The notes under the pieces are model-generated. The model ran no database searches and had not been told where the DNA came from. It saw nothing but the letters and a program-made list of their open reading frames with translations. This document shows, one piece after another, positions 46,555 to 54,815 of a DNA stretch of 64,000 nucleotides; position 1 is the stretch's first letter; the number at the start of each line of letters is the position of its first letter. A program made the position numbers and the translations under genes. Source of the DNA: DATFDN01 sp963830565. GTDB taxonomy: Bacteria; Pseudomonadota; Alphaproteobacteria; Acetobacterales; Acetobacteraceae. The stretch covers positions 43,665 to 107,664 of the forward strand of contig CAWHMO010000001.1 of NCBI GenBank assembly GCA_963830565.1. Reading direction: 5' to 3'.

Positions 46555-47403
46555 GGGTCTGTTGACAATTACCTCGTTGCGATGATGGTGGCTGCGAGGC
46601 TGATGTTGGCATGGAAGCTTTCGTCGGTCTTGTCGTAGCGGGTGGCGATGGCTCGGAACTCCTTCAGCTTGGCGAAGAAGTTCTCGATCAGGTGGCGCCA
46701 GCGATACATGGCCTTGTCATAGGCGATGATCGTATTGCGGTTGGATTTGGGTGGGATGACGGCGACGGCGCCACGGTCATCGAGGTCCGCACGCAGCCAA
46801 TCGGCGTCGAACGCCTTGTCACCGAGCAGGGCGTCGAAAGTGATGTCTGCGATGAGCGGCGCGACCCCTACGATGTCGTGGCGCTGTCCGGGCAAGAGCA
46901 CGAAGCGGACCAGATTTCCAAGCGCGTCCACCAGCGCGACGATCTTGGTCGTCAGCCCGCCTCGCGAGCGTCCGATGGCCTGATTGTAAGTCCCCCTTTG
47001 CGCCGCTCGCCTTCTGATGGGCGGTGACGATCGTGCCGTCGATCAGGGCGTATTCGAAATCCGGCTCGTCGGACAAGCGCTCGAAGAGGCGCTCGAAGAC
47101 GCCCGCCCGCACCCAGCGGCGGAAGCGCTGGAACACGCTGTTCCAGTGCCCGAACTCAGGCGGCAGGTCGCGCCACGGCGATCCCGCCCGCACGCGCCAC
47201 AGAACCGCTTCCAGGAACAGCCGGGTGTCCTTCGCCGTCACTCCGCGATCCGACGCCTTGCCCGGCAACAGCAGGGCCATCTTCTCCCAAGCCGTGTCGC
47301 TGATCACAAATCGTCCCCTGTCCACCAAACCCTTCGCTCCGCCAAAACGGAGCTTGAATTACGGCTCAGGCCCGAGAGGAACCCACTTATTGTCAACAGG
47401 CCC
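46555..47403 (-). mobile_element. IS5-family (IS427-like) element C (849 bp)
   Basis: Inverted repeats GGGTCTGTTGACAAT (left) and the complement of GGGCCTGTTGACAAT (right), one mismatch in 15. Flanked by TA at 46,553-46,554 (shared with element B) and 47,404-47,405. Length, ends and the two-base TA duplication fit the IS427 group of the IS5 family. Confidence 0.9.
46569..47328 (-). CDS. IS5-family transposase of element C, frame interrupted
   Basis: N-terminal half: VISDTAWEKMALLLPG, SPWRDLPPEFGHWNSVFQRFRRW, LIDGTIVTAHQ (first Asp). C-terminal half in another frame: LLGDKAFDADWLRADL (second Asp) and the Glu-containing WRHLIENFFAKLKEFRAIATRYDK. The halves meet at a run of five G (complement of 46,992-46,996); with four G the junction would read GAKGTYNQAIGRSRGG, the usual family sequence. 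So either the copy is mutated or the base count is wrong; a functional +1 shift is less likely. Confidence 0.82.
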
Positions 47404-47650
47404 TAATGTAGTTGCCATATATAAATGATGATCGCGCCTCATCCCACGCCGTGTAGGTTGTATACCCCCCAAATAGCAGCGTGCCTTCGCGACCGAGGTC
47501 GGCTCCTAAGCCGGAAATATATCGAACTCGCGATATACGGCCGGGAAGATCATGGTGCATATCGGCCAGCAAATAACGAGCCGAATCGACGTCCGAGATG
47601 CCGGCAAGAAGGTCGCCGTGAAGGTTATCCTCTTCCTCATCAGACCTCAC
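47404..47650 (-). pseudogene. N-terminal part of the HEPN-like gene interrupted by the IS stack
   Basis: GTG start at 47,650 with GAGGAG seven bases upstream; 82 codons run to the right edge of the IS stack (MRSDEEEDNLHGDLL, then YLLADMHHDLPGRISRV, ending SSFIYGNYI). The sequence is continued in frame by the piece at 42,182-42,527. It begins 54 bases after mntR on the same strand, so the two may have formed one transcript. The N-terminal half has no family I recognise. Confidence 0.68.
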
Positions 47651-47704
47651 GTCCGTACTCCTCGGACCGATTCCTGGGGCAAATATCCTGCTCTCGGAGC
47701 TTCA

Positions 47705-48163
47705 CTACCTCCGTCCCACCAGGAACCGGCTGAACGCGTCCAGCGTCGTCTTGGAGACGTGATGCTCGATCCCCTCGGCGTCCGCCTCCGCCGCCTCGGG
47801 GGGCACGCCGACAGCGCATAGCAGCTCGACCACGATCCGGTGCCGCGTGCGCACCCGCTCGGCCAGCTCCCGTCCGGCCTGGGTCAGGAACACGCCGCGA
47901 TAGGGAAGGGCGGTCGCGAGGCCCTCGCGCTTGAGGCGGCGGATGCTCTTCACCGCCGTCGGGTGCGACACGCCGAGCCGGCGGGCGATATCGACCAGCC
48001 GCGCCTCCCCGCTGGTGGCCAGCAGGTCGGCGATCAGCTCCACATAGTCCTCGGTCAGCGCGACGGATTGCGCCGTCCGGGCCTTGCCGAACCGCTCGGC
48101 CTGGGTCGGCTCCGCCGGCATCTCGGCGGGAGAAACGGCGTTTGGGGAGGGCTCCACGCGCAC
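47705..48163 (-). CDS. mntR: DtxR/MntR-family manganese-responsive regulator
   Basis: 152 residues. Winged helix at about 35-95 (DYVELIADLLATSGEARLVDIARRLGVSHPTAVKSIRRLKREGL) and a dimerisation/metal-binding helical half with HRIVVELLCAVGVPPEAAEADAEGIEHHVS, where the Glu/His residues bind metal in MntR. No SH3-like C-terminal domain, as in MntR rather than DtxR/IdeR. It is divergent from the NRAMP transporter gene, the classical target. Confidence 0.9.
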   Translation of the reverse strand: MRVEPSPNAVSPAEMPAEPTQAERFGKARTAQSVALTEDYVELIADLLATSGEARLVDIARRLGVSHPTAVKSIRRLKREGLATALPYRGVFLTQAGRELAERVRTRHRIVVELLCAVGVPPEAAEADAEGIEHHVSKTTLDAFSRFLVGRR

Positions 48164-48210
48164 TCCTTTCCTGTCCCCATAGGCATAGCCCGGCGCGGCG
48201 CCGGCTCAAA

Positions 48211-48230
48211 GCCGCACGACATTGTGCGGC
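48211..48230. promoter_or_regulatory. Palindrome GCCGCAC-N6-GTGCGGC between mntR and the transporter gene
   Basis: A perfect 7-bp inverted repeat with a six-base AT-richer centre lies in the only non-coding space between the divergent mntR and transporter genes, a position expected of an MntR operator. It is GC-rich compared with the AT-rich sites described for other MntR proteins, so a different regulator or a hairpin is also possible. Confidence 0.4.
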
Positions 48231-48322
48231 AAGATTTATCTCGTTGCCCCGGCTTCCATCAGGAGATGCTTGACCGATATGTAGCCTGAGCTAACTTCTG
48301 CCATGAACCACGAGGACGAGCA

Positions 48323-48529
48323 GTGGCTGACGGCATGGGACAACTGGCCATCGAGGGCGACGCCAATGGAGCGGCGCTGGTCGCGGCCCGCAACTCGGCG
48401 GCCCGGCGCCGCAGCGGCTGGCCGCGACGCGCTCTCTCAGGCCGTGTCGCCGCGCTGATGTGGATGCTGCGGCTCTATGTCGTCGGGATGCTGGCCGTCG
48501 TGGCGGTCCAGCTCGCGCGATTGATCTAA
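48323..48529 (+). CDS. Small hypothetical membrane protein ahead of the NRAMP gene
   Basis: 68 residues from a GTG preceded by GAGGAC. The C-terminal third (about 44-66) is one membrane segment (MWMLRLYVVGMLAVVAVQLARLI). It ends five bases before the transporter start and is probably cotranscribed. A competing frame from ATG 48,303 (about 51 codons) is open across the same bases, so the frame choice rests on the hydrophobic segment. Confidence 0.45.
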   Translation: MADGMGQLAIEGDANGAALVAARNSAARRRSGWPRRALSGRVAALMWMLRLYVVGMLAVVAVQLARLI

Positions 48530-48534
48530 GCCGA

Positions 48535-49884
48535 ATGAGCCTGCCGCCCGGCGAGAACGTGCAGTCGGAGGATCTGCGGCGGGCGCGGGCGCGCGTTACG
48601 GTGGCACGGCTGCGCGCGGTGCCGGGCGGGGGGTTGGCGCGGCTGCGCCTGATGGCGCTGCTCATCGGTCCCGGCATCCTCGTGTTCCTCGGCGAGAACG
48701 ATGCGCCCTCGATGCTCGCCTACGCCGCGACCGGGGCGGGGTTCGGCATCGGCTTCTTCCTGCCCTTCGTGGCCGCGACCTTTGCCCTCGGCTTTGTCGT
48801 CCAGGAGATGGCGGCGCGGATCGGCGCCGTGACCAGCCATGGTCACGCCGAGCTGATCTTCGACCGCTTCGGCTCCTTCTGGGGACGGTTCGCGATGGCC
48901 GACCTGCTGGTCGGCAACTTCCTCACCCTCATCACCGAATTCATTGGGGTCCGCGCCGGCCTGGGCTTCTTCGGCGTGCCGCCGGCGGCAGCGGTCGGCG
49001 CGGGCGTGGCGATGGTGCTGCTCGCCGCGGCCACCGCCCGCTACGCCACCTGGGAGCGGATCACGCTGGGGCTGGCGCTGTGCAACGTCGTGTTCGTGCC
49101 GGTGGCGGTGCTGAGCCACCCCGACTGGGGCGCCGTCGGCCGCGCCATGGCGACCTGGAGCCCGCTGCCCGGCGGGTTGAAGCCGGACACGCTGACGCTG
49201 ATGGTCGCCAACATCGGGGCGACGGTCACGCCGTGGATGCTGTTCTTCCAGCAGGGCGCGGTTGCCGACAAGGGGCTGGACGCGCGCGACATCGGCGCGG
49301 CGCGCTGGGATACCGCGCTCGGCTCGGTGGTCGCCGCGCTGTTCGGCGTCGCCGCGATCATCGCCACCGCCCCGTTGTTCGCGCATGGGATCAGCGCGCA
49401 GAACTGGCAGGCCGCGCAGTTCGCCGAGGCGATCGAGCCCTATGTCGGCCACGCCGGGGCCGCGCTGTTCGCGCTCGGCATCTTCGAGGCGGGAGCGGTG
49501 GCGGCCATCACGATCTCCACCTCGTCGGCGTATGCCTTCGCCGAGGTCATGCGCGCGCCACACAGTCTCAACGCGCCGCTGCGGGAGGGCTGGGTTTTCT
49601 ACGCCGTGCTCGCCGGCTCGGCGGTGTTGGCCGCCGCGATCGTGCTGGTCCCGGGCATGCCCCTCGAGCAGGTGGTGATCATCGTCAACGTCATCGCCGT
49701 CCTGGCGATGCCGCCGGCGTTGCTGTTCCTGCTGCTGATCGCCAACGACGCCGAGGTGATGGGGCCGCATCGCAACGCGCTCGGCTGGAACATCGCCGGG
49801 GTCGGGGTGACCGTGTTCCTGATCCTGGTGGGGCTTGCATACGCGGCGAACGTGCTCTTCCCGAGCCTGCTCGGAGGCGGGTAG
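48535..49884 (+). CDS. NRAMP-family divalent metal transporter with non-canonical motifs
   Basis: 449 residues with about eleven hydrophobic helices in the NRAMP/LeuT arrangement. Next to mntR it is the expected manganese or related metal importer. Where MntH proteins have Asp-Pro-Gly-Asn in helix 1, this one reads GPGILVFLGENDAPSM (residues 45-60), and where helix 6 has Met-Pro-His it reads GATVTPWMLFFQQGA (228-242). The changes at two metal-site motifs place it in a divergent branch of the superfamily, so manganese specificity should not be assumed. An open frame upstream of 48,535 is the shadow of the small ORF. Confidence 0.85.
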   Translation: MSLPPGENVQSEDLRRARARVTVARLRAVPGGGLARLRLMALLIGPGILVFLGENDAPSMLAYAATGAGFGIGFFLPFVAATFALGFVVQEMAARIGAVTSHGHAELIFDRFGSFWGRFAMADLLVGNFLTLITEFIGVRAGLGFFGVPPAAAVGAGVAMVLLAAATARYATWERITLGLALCNVVFVPVAVLSHPDWGAVGRAMATWSPLPGGLKPDTLTLMVANIGATVTPWMLFFQQGAVADKGLDARDIGAARWDTALGSVVAALFGVAAIIATAPLFAHGISAQNWQAAQFAEAIEPYVGHAGAALFALGIFEAGAVAAITISTSSAYAFAEVMRAPHSLNAPLREGWVFYAVLAGSAVLAAAIVLVPGMPLEQVVIIVNVIAVLAMPPALLFLLLIANDAEVMGPHRNALGWNIAGVGVTVFLILVGLAYAANVLFPSLLGGG

Positions 49885-49887
49885 GAC

Positions 49888-50250
49888 CTACCCTGCCCGC
49901 AGCGCCGAGAGTGCCAGCAGCAGCCAACCCAGCATCAGCAGCATTCCCCCGATGGGCGCGAGGGCGCCAATCCGCATGCCGCCCAGCGCCAGCGCGTAGA
50001 CCGCACCGCAGAACGCCAGCAGACCAAGCGCGAATGCCGCGCCTGCCCAGTCCGCCAGCGCGCCGCCCCGGCGAGCCCACAGCCCGCACGCCACCAGCGC
50101 CAGCGCGTGCCAGCCCTGCATCTGCACCGCGTTGCGCGCCATCTGCAGCCGCGCCGGCCCGATCGCCTCCAGCCCGTGAGCGGTCAGCGCCGCCATCGCC
50201 ACCGCGGACAATCCCGCCAGCGCCCCCAGCCCCACCCACAGACGCTCCAT
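49888..50250 (-). CDS. DUF423 membrane protein
   Basis: 120 residues, four predicted helices. MERLWVGLGALAGLSAVAMAALTAHGL and MQGWHALALVACGL match the DUF423 (YgdD) family of small inner-membrane proteins of unknown function. Convergent with the transporter gene, three bases apart, and divergent from the iminopeptidase gene. Confidence 0.85.
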   Translation of the reverse strand: MERLWVGLGALAGLSAVAMAALTAHGLEAIGPARLQMARNAVQMQGWHALALVACGLWARRGGALADWAGAAFALGLLAFCGAVYALALGGMRIGALAPIGGMLLMLGWLLLALSALRAG

Positions 50251-50301
50251 CGCCTGACAACCCCTGTTCCCTCGGCCTCGCCGTCTATACCATTCGCCGC
50301 C

Positions 50302-51252
50302 ATGCCGCGCGGCGACCTGTTCCCCGAGATCGGACCGTTCGAGACCGGTTATCTGCCGCTTTCGGCCGGCCACGTCATGTATTGGGAGCAGGTCGGCAAC
50401 CCCCGGGGCCGCCCCGTGCTGTTCCTGCACGGCGGTCCGGGCGCCGGCGCGGGCGCCGTGCATCGGCGCTTTTTCGATCCGGATTTCTGGCGCGTGGTGA
50501 TCTTCGACCAGCGAGGCGCCGGCCGCTCCCGCCCTCTGGGCAGCCTGGCGCGGAACACCACCCCGGACCTGGTCGGCGACATCGAGACCTTGCGCCGGCA
50601 TCTCGGGATCGAGCGGTGGATGCTGTTCGGCGGCTCCTGGGGCTCCACCCTCGCCCTAGCCTACGCCCAGGCCCATCCCGAGCGCGTGGCGGCCTGCGTG
50701 CTGCGCGGCGTGTTCCTGGGCCGCGCGGCGGAGGTGGACTGGTTCCTGCACGGCGCCCGCGCCGTGTTCCCCGACGCGCACGCGAACTTCGTGGGTTTCC
50801 TGCCGGAAGCCGAGCGGTTCGACATTCTGGCCGGCTACCTGCGCCGCCTGACCGACGCTGATCCGACCGTGCATCTGCCCGCCGCCCGCGCCTGGTCGAT
50901 CTACGAGGGCTCGTGCAGCACCCTGCTGCCAAGTCCCGACACCGTCACCTCGTTCGCGCAGGACCGCACGGCGCTCGGCCTCGCGCGCATCGAGGCGCAT
51001 TACTTCGCCCACGAGTTGTTCCTGCCGCCGTCCGGGCTGCTCGGCGGAATGCACCGCATCGGCCACATCCCGGCGGAGATCGTGCAGGGCCGCTACGACA
51101 TGATCTGCCCCGCCTGCACCGCGTTCGAGCTGGCGGAGGCGTGGCCGGCGGCCCGCCTGACCGTAGTGCCGGATGCCGGGCACTCGGCGCTGGAACCGGG
51201 GGTTCGCCGGGCGCTGGTGGCCGCGGTCGAGCGGTTCCGGGCCGGGCGCTGA
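50302..51252 (+). CDS. pip: Proline iminopeptidase
   Basis: 316-residue alpha/beta hydrolase of peptidase family S33. HGGPGAG oxyanion loop, nucleophile GGSWGS, Asp in VQGRYDMICP and His in VPDAGHSAL. The N-terminal GYLPLSAGHVMYWEQVGNPRG is typical. It removes N-terminal proline from peptides in the cytoplasm. No signal peptide. Confidence 0.93.
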   Translation: MPRGDLFPEIGPFETGYLPLSAGHVMYWEQVGNPRGRPVLFLHGGPGAGAGAVHRRFFDPDFWRVVIFDQRGAGRSRPLGSLARNTTPDLVGDIETLRRHLGIERWMLFGGSWGSTLALAYAQAHPERVAACVLRGVFLGRAAEVDWFLHGARAVFPDAHANFVGFLPEAERFDILAGYLRRLTDADPTVHLPAARAWSIYEGSCSTLLPSPDTVTSFAQDRTALGLARIEAHYFAHELFLPPSGLLGGMHRIGHIPAEIVQGRYDMICPACTAFELAEAWPAARLTVVPDAGHSALEPGVRRALVAAVERFRAGR

Positions 51253-51271
51253 CGAAAGGGAGGAGGACAAC

Positions 51272-52177
51272 ATGAAGGTGGGCGTGATCGGGCTTGGCAC
51301 GATGGGGATGGGCGCCGCCCGCAATCTGCTGGCCAAGGGCCATCAGGTGGTTGCCTGCGACCTGCGCGAGACGGTGCGGGCCGAACTCGCGGCAGCCGGA
51401 GGCAAGGTGGTCGCCTCGACTGCCGAGCTTGGCGAGGTCGAAGCCGTCATCGTGCTCGTGGTAAACGCCGCGCAGGAGGAGGAGGTGCTGTTCGGCCCGC
51501 AAGGCTGTGTGCCCCGCCTGCCGCGCGGCGCCGTGGTGATCTGCTCTTCCACCGTCGCCCCGGCCTTCGCACGGGCGATGGAAGAACGCCTGAGCCAGGC
51601 GGGGCTGCTGATGCTGGATGCCCCGGTCTCCGGCGGCAGGGCCGGAGCGGAGGCCGGCACGATGACGGTGATGGGCTCCGGCACCCCGGCGGCATTCGAA
51701 CGCGCCAAGCCGGTGCTGGACGCGATTGCCGGCACCGTGTTCCGCCTGGGCGATCAGGCAGGGATCGGCAGCACGGTAAAGATGGTCAATCAGCTCCTGG
51801 CCGGTGTGCATATTGCGGCGGCGGCCGAGGCGCTCGCCCTCGGCATCCGCGCCGGCGCCGATCCGCGAACGCTGTACGAAGTGATCTCGGCGTCGGCCGG
51901 CAGCTCGTGGATGTGGCAGAACCGGGTTCCGCACATCCTGGCCGGTGACGACCAGCCGCTGTCGGCGGCGAACATCTTCGTCAAGGATCTGGGGATCGTG
52001 CTGGATCAGGCCCGCGCGTTGTCGTTCCCGCTGCCGCTCGCTTCCTGCGCGCATCAGTTGTTCCTCGCCACGGCGGCGGCGGGGCATGGCGGCAAGGACG
52101 ACTCCTCGGTGATCCGGGTATGGCAGGCGCTCACCGGGATCGCGCTGCCGGAAAGGTCCGATACCGCCGAAGACTGA
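51272..52177 (+). CDS. NAD-dependent beta-hydroxyacid dehydrogenase, L-threonate-dehydrogenase-like
   Basis: 301 residues. Rossmann start VGVIGLGTMGMGAARNLL, substrate loop DAPVSGGRAGAEAGTMTVM and catalytic Lys in GSTVKMVNQLLAGVH belong to the 3-hydroxyisobutyrate dehydrogenase superfamily; the overall sequence style resembles LtnD. AGGGAGGAGG precedes the ATG. The usual partners of threonate use (ltnA-like kinase, aldolase) are not nearby, so the substrate is open. Confidence 0.85.
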   Translation: MKVGVIGLGTMGMGAARNLLAKGHQVVACDLRETVRAELAAAGGKVVASTAELGEVEAVIVLVVNAAQEEEVLFGPQGCVPRLPRGAVVICSSTVAPAFARAMEERLSQAGLLMLDAPVSGGRAGAEAGTMTVMGSGTPAAFERAKPVLDAIAGTVFRLGDQAGIGSTVKMVNQLLAGVHIAAAAEALALGIRAGADPRTLYEVISASAGSSWMWQNRVPHILAGDDQPLSAANIFVKDLGIVLDQARALSFPLPLASCAHQLFLATAAAGHGGKDDSSVIRVWQALTGIALPERSDTAED

Positions 52178-52255
52178 GCGAACTGGCGGGCGTTGCGCGG
52201 GTTGGAGCCGCGTTAGGTCGGAGAGGTGCCGGATTGACGCGGGAGCCGAAGCGTC

Positions 52256-52338
52256 TGCGCGAGGCCGGACTCGAACCGGCAAGGGGTTGCCCCCGGGGGT
52301 TTTTGAGACCCCTGCGGTTACCGTTTCGCCACTCGCGC
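52256..52338 (-). tRNA. tRNA-Leu (CAA)
   Basis: Class II tRNA: acceptor GCGCGAG/CTCGCGC, long variable arm, anticodon loop CTCAAAA giving CAA, T arm GGTTCGAGTCC. The 3' CCA is not encoded. Confidence 0.93.
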
Positions 52339-52368
52339 GGCGCAGACAACCAGCCGAACGGCGAGGCC

Positions 52369-52445
52369 TGGCGCGCCCGAGAAGATTCGAACTCCTAACC
52401 CCCAGATCCGTAGTCTGGTGCTCTATCCAATTGAGCTACGGGCGC
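52369..52445 (-). tRNA. tRNA-Arg (ACG)
   Basis: Acceptor GCGCCCG pairs with CGGGCGC, anticodon stem CCAGA/TCTGG around loop CTACGGA gives ACG (A34 to be deaminated to inosine). CCA is encoded. 30 bases upstream of tRNA-Leu on the same strand. Confidence 0.94.
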
Positions 52446-52510
52446 TCGCCAGGGCGGCCGATGTAGCGGAAGGTGCCCCGTCCGGCAACCCCCAACCCTC
52501 TCGGGCCGGT

Positions 52511-54727
52511 TCAGGCGCGCGGGACGGTCCCGAGCGCTTGGGCCACAAGCCGGGCCAGCCGCTCCCGCTCGAACGGCTTGCCAATCAGCACGACCGACTC
52601 GCCGGGCGCGCCGTCCTGAATGGCTCCTTCACTGTATCCGGACATGAACACGGTCCGGACCCGGGGTTCCGCCTCGGTGATCCGGCGCGCGACCTCGCGG
52701 CCGGCCATGCCTCCGGGAAGCACCATGTCGATCAGCGCCAGGTCCACGGACCCAGCGTTCGCCGCCAGCAATCGAAGGGCCTCCGCGCCATCGGGCGCGC
52801 CCAGCACGTTGTAGCCGAGATCACCCAGAATGGCGGCGAGGATGTCGCGCACCTCGGGCTCGTCCTCCACGACCAATACCCTGGCCGAGCCTTGCGGGGC
52901 AGCCTCGAGCGCGTCGCTGCTCTCTCCGGCGGCCTCGGAAGCTTCTTGAGCGGCTCGCGGAAGGAATATCCGGACCGTGGTCCCCTTGCCCGGCGCGGAC
53001 TCGATGCGGGCATGGCCGCCGGACTGCTTGGCGAAGCCAAACACCATGGCCAGCCCGAGCCCGGTGCCCTTGCCGATTTCCTTGGTCGTGAAGAACGGCT
53101 CGAAGGCCCGGCCAACGACCTCCGGAGACATCCCGATGCCGGTATCGGCAACGGCGATCATGACGTAGTCGCCGTGCGCGATCTCGGCCTCCGGCTCCGT
53201 CCCGTCCACGACCGCGTTCGCCACCTCGATGGCGAGGCACCCCCCTTGCGGCATCGCGTCGCGGGCGTTGAGGGCCAGGTTCAGGACGGCGCTCTCCACC
53301 TGCGCCGCGTCGGCCATGGCGGGCCACAGTTCGGTGCCGATCAGCACCTTCAGGTCGATTTGCTCGCCAAGCGTCCGGCGGAGCAGATCCGCCATCTCCT
53401 CCAGCATTGTCGCGAGATTGCTCGGCCGCGGCTTCAGCGGCTGCTTGCGGGCGAAGGCCAGCAGTTGATGCGTGAGCGCCGCTCCCCGTCTGGCACCCCA
53501 GATCGCGCGCTCCAGACGCGGCCGGATGGGATGCTCCGCCTCGATCCGGGCCAAGGCCAGTTCCAGGTTGCCCATCACGACGGCCAGCAGATTGTTGAAG
53601 TCATGCGCGATACCGCCGCTCAACTGCCCGATCGCCTGCATCCGCTGTGATTCGCGCAGCGTCGCCTCGGCGCGGATGCGCTGGGTGATGTTGGTGACGG
53701 TGAGCACGAACCCTCCATCCCGGATCGGATCGCGCCGCACCTCGAAGCTGCGCCCATCCGGGCAGGTTCGCTCGTAGACGACCGGCCTGCGATCCTGGAG
53801 GGGTTGGGAGATCTGATCCCAACTCTCGAGGAAGGGTGTGCCCTGCATGAGCGTTTCGGCGAGGTAGTCGGCGAGTGCGGAATAGGGCGTGCCCGCTCGC
53901 ACCAGGGTCTCCGGCAAGCCGAGCACGACGGGCAGGCACTCGTTCCACCGCACCAGCCGGCCAGCGGCACCAACGACGCCTATGCCGTGGCTAACGCTGT
54001 CCAGCACGGTCCGCAACTGCGTTGCGAGATCGCGGTAGGCGGCCTCGGATGCCAAGCGCTGCCGCGAAGCCACCGTCAGCAGGGCGAAGGCCAAGGCGAG
54101 CAGCCCCAAGCCGGCCGCTGAACCTGAGACGGCCAGCCAGAGGGCTCGCCTGCCCGCGCTGTCGGCAGCGGACAGGCGCTCCGTCAGCAGCCGCTGCTCC
54201 TCCTGGGTGAACCCGGACAGGATCAGTTCGATTTCCCCGGACAACTGTCGCCCGCGATTCGCGCCCAACACGCGCAGAGCAGCGTCGGGACCAATATCCC
54301 GGCGAGCCTCAATGACACTGGCGAGCTTCGCAAGCTTCTGCTGCATCAGGGGAGCCAGCGCGCGCAGCCGATCTTGCTGCGACGGGTTGTCGGGAATGAG
54401 GTGTTCGAGGCCGGCTTGCAGCAGCCCGGCCCGCTCCAACGCCGTCCGGTAAGACCGGAGGTCATAATCGTCGCCCGTCAGCAAGAACCCGCGCTGCTCG
54501 TCCTCGGCGTCGTTGAGAGCGATCTGCAGATCCTTGACCGTCCCGAGAACCTGATAACTATGGCGGACCCAAAGTCCAGCGTTCCGGGCGGCGCGGAATT
54601 GGAACGACGCCTCTAGCCCAACCGCAGCCACCAGCAGCAGTGCGGCGACGAGCACCATGATGTTCGCGCGCCGGACTACCCTTTCCCGCAAAATGTCGTC
54701 CCCGTCGAGGCGCCCCGGATTATACAT
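52511..54727 (-). CDS. Hybrid sensor histidine kinase with CHASE3, PAS and receiver domains
   Basis: 738 residues. A membrane segment (about 20-42) precedes a CHASE3-type periplasmic helical domain (LNDAEDEQRGFLLTG), a second membrane segment (about 187-210), a PAS domain (LRTVLDSVSHGIGVVGAAGRLVRWN), the phosphoacceptor box GGIAHDFNNLL, an ATPase domain (NARDAMPQGG, ADTGIGM, GTGLGLAMVFG) and a C-terminal receiver domain (VLVVEDEPEVRD, DLALIDMVLPGG with the phosphorylatable Asp). No response-regulator gene is adjacent. I chose ATG 54,727; the 56 codons upstream contain a direct repeat but no domain. Confidence 0.9.
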   Translation of the reverse strand: MYNPGRLDGDDILRERVVRRANIMVLVAALLLVAAVGLEASFQFRAARNAGLWVRHSYQVLGTVKDLQIALNDAEDEQRGFLLTGDDYDLRSYRTALERAGLLQAGLEHLIPDNPSQQDRLRALAPLMQQKLAKLASVIEARRDIGPDAALRVLGANRGRQLSGEIELILSGFTQEEQRLLTERLSAADSAGRRALWLAVSGSAAGLGLLALAFALLTVASRQRLASEAAYRDLATQLRTVLDSVSHGIGVVGAAGRLVRWNECLPVVLGLPETLVRAGTPYSALADYLAETLMQGTPFLESWDQISQPLQDRRPVVYERTCPDGRSFEVRRDPIRDGGFVLTVTNITQRIRAEATLRESQRMQAIGQLSGGIAHDFNNLLAVVMGNLELALARIEAEHPIRPRLERAIWGARRGAALTHQLLAFARKQPLKPRPSNLATMLEEMADLLRRTLGEQIDLKVLIGTELWPAMADAAQVESAVLNLALNARDAMPQGGCLAIEVANAVVDGTEPEAEIAHGDYVMIAVADTGIGMSPEVVGRAFEPFFTTKEIGKGTGLGLAMVFGFAKQSGGHARIESAPGKGTTVRIFLPRAAQEASEAAGESSDALEAAPQGSARVLVVEDEPEVRDILAAILGDLGYNVLGAPDGAEALRLLAANAGSVDLALIDMVLPGGMAGREVARRITEAEPRVRTVFMSGYSEGAIQDGAPGESVVLIGKPFERERLARLVAQALGTVPRA

Positions 54728-54815
54728 AGCGCAATCGTCGTACACCAGAGCGCGAACGGGTCGGCGCAAGTCTCGTAAAGTCAAGTCTCGCAACGTGAGG
54801 TACGCTTCGGCCCAG

